From the NCBI GenBank assembly GCA_037576195.1, contig CM075104.1, positions 11,238,211-11,302,210 on the forward strand: a DNA stretch of 64,000 bases. The letters are read 5' to 3'. Positions 46,761-57,685 of the stretch are shown in pieces. The translations under genes and the position numbers were made by a program. This stretch comes from Phytoseiulus persimilis (taxonomy: Eukaryota > Arthropoda > Arachnida > Mesostigmata > Phytoseiidae). Positions within the stretch are counted from its first letter, which is position 1. The number at the start of each line of letters is the position of its first letter. The notes beneath the pieces were generated by a model. The model did no database searches, was not told the DNA's origin, and saw only the letters and a program-made list of their open reading frames with translations.

Positions 46761-49700
46761 GTCGCGCTGATCCATGAAACGAGTTATTCTCTGTACGCCT
46801 CAATATGGTTACGATTCCGACACTGAGCCCCCTCGCAAAGCTTCTCTGGTCACGCAAGCCGCGAAGAACCCCTCAACAACTCGACCCTCAACAATATATT
46901 GAAACCAGTTGACAGTCAGTCCCGGGTCCCCCGTGCCGGAAATGAGGACTCGGTGTCCTCAGTTCCGATGGGAGCCCTACCCGAGGCGTTTTTAATCGGA
47001 GAATCTCTTGATTATGATTGCAATGTCTCCGAGCACAGTGTGGAAAGGCTCCAATGTCTTCCGAGGACCTTTTCGTGGAGCATTCCATCGATCTTCAGAG
47101 ACTTCTAGCAACTCCAGCAGTTAGCTGCGGAGGATGGGAAGTTCCGAGCAAGCTTTCCAGGGACACCGTTTTTCAGACTGCGGAATCCATGAAGGAGGAA
47201 TGGAGGCTCCGCCGCGGAATTCGTTTGGCTATCATCGTTAAAGGGGATAGTTCCGCCGAAATGCCCGGAGCTCAGCGGATCCATCAGCCCGCCACGACGC
47301 TCTTTTTCCTCTCTAACGTTTAACTCCACCTAGCTAATTCAGGCTTGACGCAAGGACAGATCGCAAGCCGTTACGACGCAGCTTTGATTTAGTGAGCAGT
47401 TGAAGAGCCCGGATTCAAAACGTCGCAACTCAGAATTTCCCAAAGTCGAGTTTTCAGACAGAAATTCATAGAACCGATTCCCGACAGCTTTATTTTGCGC
47501 TTATCTTGGAGACGCAGAAAGTGGAGAGGAACGAGGAGGAAAGGGTTGCTGGAAGGGCGCAAAATCACGCTGTCGGGAATCGTTCCGATGAATTTCTGAC
47601 TGAAAACTCAACCATGCGATCTCAGATTCACGACAATTCGAATCCGGGCTCTTCAATTTCATCACCCGAACTGATAGAGAAAACTGCGGTAAATCACTCG
47701 AGATTCTTCAGATACAGAGGGTTATTCCCCACCCCTCCCGCGAGAGATTCCTTCGCAAGGTAATCGCAATGAAGGTCCGTCCAGTCAAAGTATTGAGTCA
47801 CCGTTATTTCTGTACCGTGCAATTTCGCGCGGAAACGCTTCTCCTCTCCATCGCAGGACGAGAAGCATCGAACGTGCGTACGGTAGACCCCCTCTCTGGA
47901 CGGAGTTTCATTTCTGGGTGGCAGATTGCTCTGATATTGTGACGATGGAGACTGAGGATTCCTGATCCCCGATAATCGTCGAGTGAGCATCTGACCGGTC
48001 CAATCACATGGTTCTCTCCGACATCGCAGTGAGACTACAAGACGATGCTGGTGAGTGAGAGCACATCGGAGCGTTCGTTTATTGCCTGGGGGGGGGGCAG
48101 TTTTTTTCCGGTTCAGGTCACAGGATTTCAGCCTCGGGCGGCAGATTCGTGAATCACCCCTGCTCACAGTCGAATTCGACTAGCGCTCGGGCTCCTTCAA
48201 AGGGGCAGTATGCCAGGTCACTATTGCCCTCTTGTGAATTCTGGTTTTGACAGCGTTCTGTCGGGACGTATCACCTCGAGAATGTCATCGAAGTTCATCG
48301 CGAATCGTTCCTCTGTTCGAGAAAATATGCTCTTCGTTAGGTTAGGAGAAATGTGATTGTCATCTAAAGGAGCAAGTGTCGATCGGGGTGGTATCGTTCT
48401 TTCGCCACCTCCAATGCAAGATCGTGAACTAATGTCAACCACGGGAACTCGAACGAGCTCCTCTCCTCAAAGCTCGATTGCCATCTTCAGATTCGGCCAT
48501 TCTCTTGATGGAGAGCTAGTTCCGGTACGCTGCAACCAGTTTTCTCTGGATTCAGAACACCCTCCTGATCCTGTACCAATATTTCCTTTCTCTGGTCGGT
48601 GCTCGTCCGGATATCTAACCTGCCTAACGAGTCTCGAAACCGAAAACCAGTGTGTTAGCCGAGTACAAATATGTCCCTCACGCCCTTCGTACAGGTTGAG
48701 AGAATCTCCTGTGATTTCTGAAACTCACAATCCAGACGGCAGGTACAGTCCTTGAGATGAAAACTGCGGTCGAGCTCACGATATTGCATTCCTCTATTGG
48801 GAAAAAGCTCCTCAGTCTCTCTCTTGGGTACCAATAGGCGAGGTAACTGGTGGTTGCTTACTCGATGATCCCTGGCTGCATCACGGGAGCTACAGTTGCA
48901 GAACAAACGCCGTGGCACTCGTTGGATGGATACTCGAAAAATGGAAGGGATGAGATACGACGTGAAAAATCTCAGAGATCCGGCATGGGTTTCGGCACAG
49001 TCCCTATCGCTTCATATTTTTGATTTTCGGATCGAATAATTTAACGCCTCGACTTGCGAAAAAAGGTCGTATGATCGGCGCCTAACCACTTACATCAGAT
49101 AGATTGGCTCAACGCTTATCATATCAGATTTTTCCCGTGGGACTCCTGATTCCCGGAATGAGCATCGATTCCCATTGTGACTGAGGCATCCCTATAGCTC
49201 CAGCGTAGTGATGACGAACTTGTGTGGCAAGCTCGACCTCTTCTCTGATGCGACGCGACTCCGCTATCTGCCTCCCGCGAGAGCGTATGCGATTTGCTAC
49301 TCAACGGCACGTAGAGCTAGTTACCGGCCGAGTGGCCACAAGAGCGGCGTTGACGGCAACGAGCTCTACGAAGAAAGAGTCCATTGCAGAATGTCTTTTC
49401 GCATCCTGGAAATTCGACTGTTCAGCTTAGAGAAGGAACCATGTCCCAGAGCTATCTTGAATTAGCGTTGGTTCCAAGGAGACAGGGAAGCTCAACGAGC
49501 TGATCCCTCCTCCGTACTGAAGAAGAGATGACCGAAGACGCTGATTTCGACTCCACTGATGGAGTTTGTGCCGCAGCAAGATGTCACATTTTCGTTCTCG
49601 ACACCTGAGACTTATTGTGAAACTCAGTATGAGAAATCTGATGAGACCAAACTCTGATACCCATCGATGTGAACGGAATCGGATCTTGCGTTGTTCTGCT

Positions 49701-52700
49701 CTCGGGACGCCTTTGTAGTCGAAACTCGACCTAACTGTTGGTACACGTGGATCCATTCTTGGGAGTAGAGGAGCGTCGGGGCTCGTCTGGAAAATTGCGA
49801 CTCGCTCGCAGCCCCCGATTGTTTCCATAGAGTTATGAGTTTTCCGCTGCCAGCTTCCTCAGTCGTTCGGTCTCATCGGAGATATCGAGCCGGAGCCTGA
49901 ACTTGCCATGGAACGAACCGCGGAGCATCGGGAGAGCTTTGAGAACTGGGCAAGGTTCCTGGACTCGACCCCATCATGTTCATGCCAGCATATTGACATT
50001 CCAAGACAAATAACACCGTGACCGAATGACACCTAGGTAGTGTCACGCTACCGCTCGGAACTGAGGGGAGGGTGCATCTGGTTGGAGAAACTCATATTGC
50101 AGGGCTTGCGAACAACTCGTCAGGAATCTACTCTGGAACGTAGTCCGTTCCCTGACCAGAGAGAAATTTTCCCTTTATTCTATTTAACCAAGTCCAAGTC
50201 CCGAAGAGATCCATTTGAAACTTTCCAAGAGAACTGCGGTCGACGCCCAAAATTATTTGAAGGCGCCTGAGTCTCATTCATCAATGCTCATGATAACTCC
50301 GTCGTGTTCCATCGAGCGATCAACTCTCCCACTGAGTGTTGCAGCGGCTGCTCGCATGGTGCTCCTTGAAGTTCCACAGATGCTCGTCGCAAATGCATAA
50401 TGAGCGGCCGAAGCTGAGAATGGTACATCCCAGTTTCGTGCCCAGTCTTCGATCTTGTCGGCCAACAGGGATTCAAAGGACAACCATCAGGCGCGGTCAA
50501 CCCCAGAACCAAAATTGGATTCGATCCAATCTCTCGCCGATGCGACCGAACTCGAGTAGTCAATATTCGTCTACAGAGTTCGTTTCGTCGCTCTCGTGCT
50601 CGCGAATTCCGAACAGGCAGAGTCCTACCGGACTCACAATAGACAGTGACTGAGTATATTGCTGATCTGATCTCAGTGCCATCATCGGAATATCGAAGAT
50701 TTTCGCTCAGAAATTAAGAAGCGAGTGTTCAGATGGCTTCCTTCGTGAACATCGCCCTGACCTTGATCGCCCTGTCGCCCCCCACCGACCTGGATCCACC
50801 ATTGCCTCGGGACGACCGATTGAGCGTTGCAACCGGACCACGGGGATTCCAATTTCTAGAACGGAATTTTGAAGTTATTTCACTCGCTGCTCCACCGGGT
50901 GTCGCACGAGCTTTCTCTGAGTTTGAGGCGCGAGTATTCGATACCTGTGATCACTCGGCCGTGGCCCTCGATGCGGTGTAAGTCCGGAAGAGAAAGTCAG
51001 CATTTTCCCTTGTAGTCACCGACCCGGCTATCGAGCCCTCGACTTTTCGTCACACGGAGCTGAGTCGATACCGTCGATAATGCGTTCATACGAAATTGGA
51101 TGCGCGTTGCGTATCGCATAGTGAATTCGATCATCTGACCGCTGAATTTCAGGCCTCTCAAACCGATAGCACCCGAGCGTCATCGACCTCCCAAAATCTC
51201 TTTCGAACGAATCCGCAAGGAGAGGGTCTCCTGCTCTTATTGTTGGAGTATCGTTTAGCGGCCTGCAGAGGAAAAACTTTGTCGCCACAACTCGACCATC
51301 TTCCATGTCGATTTTACGAAGTTTTCAACAGCGGGGGATGGAAATCCTTCGTCGACTCGAAGGGATCTGCGAACTCCAAAAGTCAATTTCGACACCCAGT
51401 GAGTCCACAGTTGAAGAAAGATTTTCATCAAGCTGTTTCCCGGTTCCAGTGAAGTGAGGGGGAGGTTTGAGGGTTGACTCAGAGGCAGCCGCGTGTTGTT
51501 GCGTCATTGACCTCAAGGAGAGGTTCGATCCTGCCACCCATGATCGTCCTCCTGAGAGAAGCCCTCCCATCAGTCCGGTATTCAATGGTGGCACTGCTCA
51601 AACTAACTCGGGAGTCGGTCGGCCTTTGGATTCGAGCCCAGGGTGCTACTGCTCCCCGGTTGCGAGGCAACGTCTCCGATCGATACGTCAGGCTTGCCTG
51701 GGCAAATGGAAGTTTTGGAATTGGCCGGTGGAGGAGCGCAAACGTTCAATACAGTGCCCGTCACGATCGGTGGGAATTTACGCGGTATAACGATTCCGAT
51801 GGATGTCGGAGGTCGTTCCGACACGGGGCTGTTCGGATCAAATTTCCTCAAGCAAAAGTCACGAACGCTAATCCACAAGTTTTCTCATTTCTGCGAGCCC
51901 GCCCCCTCCCCTCAACCCCGGGTCCTTGGGAGTTGAAACGTATACAGTTTGACCGTTTCGGCGCGGGTCACGGCAGCCGGCAGACTTTTTACGAAGTGGA
52001 GCGAAGAGCGGCTCAACTCGAGAGCTGTCCCTCGCAACATCGTGTTTTCGTTGCCCAGGTCTGCTGAGACCAAGCCCCATATAATTGAATATTCTACGGG
52101 TTCTACTCGGCAGTCTGACATTGAGGCCTCCAGTCTGGGTGTTTGGACATTCTTCGGTGAGAGCCATGACCTATTTCGCAGACGCTGAAAAACAACACCA
52201 ATTTTGATTGTCAGGACTGTTAGCGAATACTCCACTAGACACACGCCAGTCGCTCGCGAGCACTACCGACAATTGCTATAGCCACCTCTCAGGAGCGGAC
52301 CTGGCGTAATTCGCCGAGGCTCTTCACACAGGTCGATCTCAACCGCTCTGAATCGTATGCCACGACAATGCACGTGGTTCGGAACCGTTGATGAGCTGAC
52401 TCAAGTAGTAATCTCAGACGACTGCGCTTCTTTTTTTTTGCGTGGGAACGTCTTCCTTTAGGCGATCTGGTTGCGTTCCACCGTTTATGCGACGAGAACC
52501 CGATTAGACTCAAACTCCAGGAAACCGGTATGCAGTGCCGTAGCTAGGCGAAGTCCCGCCCGGGACGGAACTTGAAGATCCCGAGAACGCCGACCTCCTC
52601 AGGTCCGGGGAACTCGAGAAGCTCCCATGCGTGATCTAGTGCAGCCGAATATGAGAGAAAGATGCCAGAAGTTTGGTACGGAATGTTGAAGTATATTATT

Positions 52701-54098
52701 TCATTTCCACCGCGTTTACAGACTTCAAGATGTACCCAGGAGTCCGATCCGCCGAGCTCTGACGATATCAAATTCATGTAACGCTTCCATGATGTCGATA
52801 CCACTAAACAGCTTGAATTTCGAAAAAAAAAAAAACTCATAGCCAGCAGAGTTTATCGCCAACGTCAAGGAAGTTTGCAGGCTGACGAACAGGTTTGCTA
52901 CAAAATTATGGGGCCCGTAGTTCATTACGAACTGCAGTTGCTAAAGGAAACCAATAACTTCTTTTGAGCCTTTTTCGCCCGGATTTCAACTCTTTCTCGT
53001 TTATATCGAGATTGTCAGATACTATTCCCATGGTTCATTGGATCTGATGCTTGTATTTACAGATCAACCCTCCAGTTCAGTCACTAGCATGCTCAGTGGA
53101 TCCTTTTTTGTTGCGTTGCCTTGTTGCGTATGGTCTCTACCGAATTTCACGCAGCGCAGTATCCGGCTCATCCGATCGTCATGTGTGACGTCTGGCGTGC
53201 TGTCACAGGCGATTCAAGAATATTCGGCTTCCACCTCCCGCACCTAGATTTTTGCCCGAATCCGTTTCCCTGAGGGAGCGACCATCTAATTTTGAATCGT
53301 TTGCGACCTGTGAGACACTCCCCAGCGTCACTCCCGCAACTTTGGGGTGCCAGTTTTCTTGAATAACCCGATGATCGGAGGACAGTTCTGTGAGGGCGAT
53401 TTCGGAGGCTTCACCGGGGTTTGAAGAACGTGTCTCTTGTTCGAAATCGTGATGAGGGGAAGGTCTTCATGGAGCGGAATGGTGGGATGCTCTCCAATTG
53501 ACGAAGTCGCTAGAACGCTCATATTGATAGTCAAGTACTTTGCGAAACGCGTCGTTATGGGTTCGAATGCATCTCTTACCCTGTTCTCACGACTGCCAAA
53601 ACGTGATGGATCCCACCCCGCGTCGTTTTCCATCGAATCTCCTTTGATCGTTCATCGATTCATGCCAGGTATTCTCACTTCTGCGATAGCTCGTCAACCA
53701 GAGCTTCCTGATGGAAAAGCGAGAAACGACAATGCCGCCCCTGGTGCCGCCCGAAGATTTGCCGCCCGGTGCGGCCCGCATCCTCGCGATATCTCTCACA
53801 CTGCAGACAGAATAATTGGATTAATTGGAGGAGGGTCTTGGGAGAAGGTCGGGATCGCCTGTTTTTTCCCCAGGCAATTCTAGTCGACAGTCCCTGACGA
53901 TTCGGAAGGCTCTCCTCGGTTCTGATCTCGTCTCGCGTACCGATTCTAATGGAATGAACTTCACTCGTGAACTTCGCTCAGGAATCTGTTTCCCGTACTT
54001 TCTCTCCGGTTCCCGTTCTCAGTTTATAGAGATTGGCGTCCAAGTTTATCCATGGTGCGGTTCGATCTTCACTTCCACAGCCGCGACCATTAGAGATT
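46761..54098. other. Long tract between RPL31 and the LINE, no firm gene
   Basis: Many frames, none assigned. The most protein-like are a + strand frame at 50733-50980 with a possible signal peptide (MASFVNIALTLIAL), a + strand segment at about 51707-51860 (NTVPVTIGGNLRGITIPMD), a - strand frame at 52840-52544 (SGIFLSYSAALDHAWELLEF) and a - strand frame at 49828-49427. Strand conflicts and missing splice partners prevent gene models. Runs of 9 G or C at about 48091, 9 T at about 52431 and 13 A at about 52808 are present. A possible PAZ-like segment is listed separately. Confidence 0.28.
47694..47930 (-). CDS. Weak PAZ-like segment, possible Argonaute fragment
   Basis: The - strand frame 48167-47694 ends with EKRFRAKLHGTEITVTQYF followed by GVGNNPLYLKNLE and a TGA. 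In Argonaute PAZ domains a similar order occurs: a strand with ITVxxYF, then a loop, then a YLPxEL segment. The resemblance is short, the spacing between the two parts does not match well, and the frame stops directly afterwards. It could be a decayed gene fragment, an exon with an unseen donor, or coincidence. Nothing upstream or downstream supports MID or PIWI domains. Confidence 0.18.
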   Translation of the reverse strand, partial: SNLPPRNETPSREGVYRTHVRCFSSCDGEEKRFRAKLHGTEITVTQYFDWTDLHCDYLAKESLAGGVGNNPLYLKNLE

Positions 54099-54184
54099 TG
54101 ATTGATTGATTGATTTCATTTCGATCTTCCATATGCACATATGGTCCCTTTCGTTTCAGGGGTGAAGTGTTTTGCATTCACAGA

Positions 54185-57100
54185 TCATTTTTCTCGGTTC
54201 TCCCAGCATCGTAAGATTTCCTTCGTCCTTCTAATGTCCTTCGGTGTTGAGTCGGGGTGAAGTCCAATTCGGAACGGGAATTCTCGTGGGGGATACCTTC
54301 CTTCTTCGCATTCCATCACGACGTGTGTGTCGGTTTCGGGTCTTCCGCATATGTTGCAGTTCAAGTCGATAGAAGGATCGCGGTTATGTCGTTGGGTTCT
54401 GGTGTTGAGCATTCCTGCTCTTGTTAACGCCAGAAGCCGACTGCCCCGCGAGTTATCGTACATATCCAGTTGGAGACCTCTTGTCTCTTTGAATTGTCGA
54501 TAAATGCACAGTGTGGACTTGGATCCCATGTTTTGTTTCCATGTATTGTCCAGTTTATTCTGCACCCTCATTTTGAGTTATTTGCGGAATAGAGTCCACA
54601 TTGCTGTGCCCGATGTATTTCTGGTCAGCCCGAGGTTTTCCAGGTCGAATTGCAATCTCAATTTCTTGAGTCTCTCTGTTGCAGTGACCGAGGTGTTTGT
54701 TATCTCGGTCGCCGTGAGGACAAGCTTGGGCCATCTCGTTGGGTCCATAGATCTTATCCTTTCGAAGTACATCGTTTTGCTCGTGGTTTCCCGGGCGTCG
54801 AAGGAGCTCCAGCCTAGTTCTCCCTCGATGAACTCCTTTGATATGGTGGAGTGGGGTATCCCGAGAGCCCATCTCCCCGCATCTCTTTGCCTGACTTCGA
54901 TGAGGTTTCTCAGTCTTTTGGGCATTGTGATTGCCGCGTTGCAATATGTGAGTTGCGGGACAGCGGTGGCTTTCCAGAGAATTTTGGATACTTCGAAACG
55001 GTTGAAGCTCCAGAGTGTTCTCGCGTTGAGTCTTTGGATCGCCTTGTTTGCCGTTTCGGTCAACTTCACCCAATGTTGGGCCAAGTAGTCTTTTTCGGCT
55101 GATAATTCGATTCCGAGATACTTATATGATGCTACCTCTGGTATTTGCATCCCTTGTATACTCAGGTTTCGATTTTGGATATGTGTCTTTGGTGGTCGAG
55201 AGAAAACCAATGTGCCGCTCTTTTGAGGATTGAATTTGATGGACCGGGCGTCTCCAAATTCTGTTGTTACCTTCAAAAGCGTTTCCATATCCTTCCATTC
55301 GTGTGCCATCAGAACGATGTCGTCGGCAAACATCAGGCCAGGGATCGTGAAATATTTTTTCTCTTTCACGTCCCAGAAATTGCATTTTTTCGCAAATCTA
55401 AAGCCAATCTCTTTTGAGAGTAGTTGCCGCTCGAGATCTGCGATATACAGGCTGAAGAGGATCGGAGATAGAGGACATCCCTGACGAAGTCCGGTGGGTA
55501 TGGACATTTCGTTCGAGGTGTGGTCACCGTATTGAATGAAGATGTAGGTGTCTTCATACAGGTGTTTAATGAGCTCAATCAGTGTTGGGTTCATTCCTCT
55601 TTCCTCAAGGGTTTGCCACAGCTTCCGTCGATCGATGCGATCGAAGGCTTTCGTAGCATCCAAGAACACGCAAATCAGACCCGTTTGTTGGGCTCTAGCG
55701 GTCTCAATTGCCGTTGTTAGAACAAAAATGTTGTCCTCGCCCCGGCGGTCTTTCCTGAACCCATTTTGCATCTCCGATAGTTGTTCTGTCTCCTCTGTCC
55801 ATTTTTGTATGTGTTTCCCCAGTATTTTGGTGAATACTCGATACATGACGTCGGATACAGTGATGGGTCTGTAAGTGGTAAGGTTTCCCTTCGTTGAGTT
55901 TGGTTTTTCAAGAAGGGAGACCCTGCCTATCCTCCATTCCATCGGCAGCTCGTGAGTGCCTTCCAGAATGTCATTGAACACATCGGAGACATATTCGTAG
56001 CCGATATCGTTCAATGCTTTGAGGATTTCCGTCGGTATCTTGTCGGGTCCAGTGGCTGAATTCTCGGAGATTCCTGCCAGGGTGGTTTTCACCTCCGAAC
56101 CTGTTGTGACAAGATCGACTCGTGGCCTCGAGAGGAAGCATCGATCCTTATGGTTAGGATTGTCTTCGGCTTCCAGCAGGTGATTTGCTACTCTAGTAAG
56201 GTAAGCTGTCATATCCAGCGGTTGGACATCGTTACCAGCTTCATTTACTATTCGTATCCTGTCTGGTGCCTTTCTCTCGTTCTTCTTGATGTACTCCCAG
56301 AATGCTTTGGTTTTTGCTTGTCTGGGGGCTCTCATTATTTGATCGTACATTTTACGATCCCTGATATGGAGTTGGTTCGCGATTTCGGTTCGGACAGCGT
56401 CTTGTGCTATTCGATACTGCCTTTTCGCTTCTTCCACGCCAATTCCAGTGTGTCTGGCTTTCCTCCATGCACGATTCTGTTCCCTTCTGTATCTCGAAAG
56501 TTGTGATATTTCGGGGGTGAGTATTCTCTTTCTCGTGTCTACATTGATGAGTTTAGTACTTTTGGTCATTGCATTTTGGAGGGTAGTCACCAGATCCCTG
56601 TAGTTGGCCGATCTTGGTGATCTGACCAAAGTTTCCAGTTCACTTGTGGCTGTTTCCGCTGCTTTTTGTAACCGTAATACTTTCACTCGTGCCTTTTGGA
56701 GTTTGCCGTTTCTCTTGTCCTTACCGAGGTGTAGGGTAATGAGGTTATGGTCGCTCCAGTTAAGGACTTCTTTGTTCTCGTCTATGTGCATGGACATGAC
56801 CTCTCGGTATGCTGCAGCGTTGCAGAGTACATAGTCGATTGAAGACGAATGACCACCCTGTGTTCGGGTGATCCTTCCTTCGCATTTTTCGGACAGATTC
56901 AGAATTGTGAGGTCGTGTTGGTCGGCTAGCTCAATGATGAGCCGGCCTCGACCATCTAGTCTTCCGTCAAGCTGTTGGATATGGGCGTTCATGTCGCCCG
57001 CAATCACTAGCTTGGTGTCCTTCTCAACTCTAGCTCGGATAACATCTCCTATATGTCGGAATTGTTCCTTATTCGAGTTCTGATCGGCGATGGCGGCGTA

Positions 57101-57499
57101 GACTGAGATGAAGACCCATTGTCGGTTTCCTATCTTAGCGCCTATTGCAATGAAATCAGTCCCTTTTTCGGTCCAGCGTATCTCGTCCATGGTAGATCGG
57201 ATGAGTATCCCTGTTCCACCGGATGATTTACTGCCAGAGGGTCCGTTTCGATTGTTCCCGTAAAATGTGAACCCTTCGATCCGAGGTGGATTTTCTAGGT
57301 TCATCAGGTGGGTTTCTGAGAGGAGGAGGATATCATAGTGGTTTGATAGTCTCCTAGTTTCAATTTTGAGAAGGTCTTGGTAGAGACTTTCCCACTTGGC
57401 TGGGTTTTTCCCCCCTTGCATGTTGAAAACACCAATCTTAATGCGAAAATGTATTTTTATTTTTTCATCGTAGATGGTGCCTTCGGGGGGAGCGGACCG
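54185..57499 (-). pseudogene. LINE ORF2: endonuclease-reverse transcriptase, interrupted by one stop
   Basis: The frame is open from just after a TAG at 57502-57500 to a TAA at 54580-54578, then continues in the same frame to a final stop at 54185. The first ATG is at 57421, but the endonuclease fold already starts before it (KIKIGVFN). Endonuclease marks are LLLSETHL, GGTGILI, the AGDMNAHI metal site, SSIDYVL and WSDHNLI. Reverse transcriptase marks are GPDKIPTEIL, YRPITVSDV, FLDATKAFDRI, GLRQGCPLSPILFSLYI and LMFADDIVLMA with the catalytic Asp pair. The segment after the internal TAA ends with CNICGRPETDTHVVMEC, the usual C-terminal zinc motif. The protein would nick genomic DNA and prime reverse transcription from it. 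One nonsense change removes the C-terminal 130 residues, so this copy is probably inactive, though little else is damaged. Confidence 0.93.
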
Positions 57500-57685
57500 C
57501 TAGGATGATGGTTTTTTGAGGGCTTCTTGTAGGATTCTGGAAAGCTCGATTGTTTCCTCCTCCTTGGTCACCTGTCGCTGAGGAGTCGAAGTTTGCGGGT
57601 GAGATTTTTTCTCGCAGTCATGGAGATGGGCACCGCTAAGAGCTCCGTTATCCGATGGGTTATCCGATGGTAGCGGTCAGTTCAT
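57500..57685 (-). pseudogene. LINE ORF1 3' fragment
   Basis: The frame ends with EETIELSRILQEALKKPSS and TAG, and lies in the same frame as ORF2. It includes a duplicated PSDN encoded by an 11-bp direct repeat (TTATCCGATGG at 57649-57659 and 57661-57671). The upstream part with the zinc knuckles is missing, and an in-frame TGA lies at the left border, so the element is 5'-truncated here. This is the nucleic-acid-binding chaperone ORF by position only. Confidence 0.6.

Larger units (their letters stand above)
54099..57685 (-). mobile_element. Nearly full-length APE-type non-LTR retrotransposon (LINE)
   Basis: The element reads on the - strand: a 3'-terminal part of ORF1 (about 57685-57500), ORF2 with endonuclease and reverse transcriptase, a 3' UTR, and a (GATT)n/(CAAT)n tail at about 54099-54115 on the + strand. 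It lacks LTRs and integrase. The endonuclease plus FADD-type reverse transcriptase plus C-terminal CCHC motif places it in the broad Jockey/CR1/L2-type group; the exact clade needs a tree. The 5' end is truncated inside ORF1. No target-site duplication could be recognised by eye. Confidence 0.92.

Noticed and set aside
51518-51535. GGTTCGATCC, a second tRNA B-box look-alike
   Set aside because: The bases around the loop do not pair, and no D-arm or anticodon arm can be drawn upstream.
52530-52560. CAGTGCCGTAGCTAGG, which resembles ends of some DNA transposons
   Set aside because: No matching inverted end, transposase or target duplication was found nearby.
54504-55088. 194-codon + strand frame and similar + frames within the LINE
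   Set aside because: They are antisense shadows of the reverse transcriptase ORF, which has all expected motifs on the - strand.
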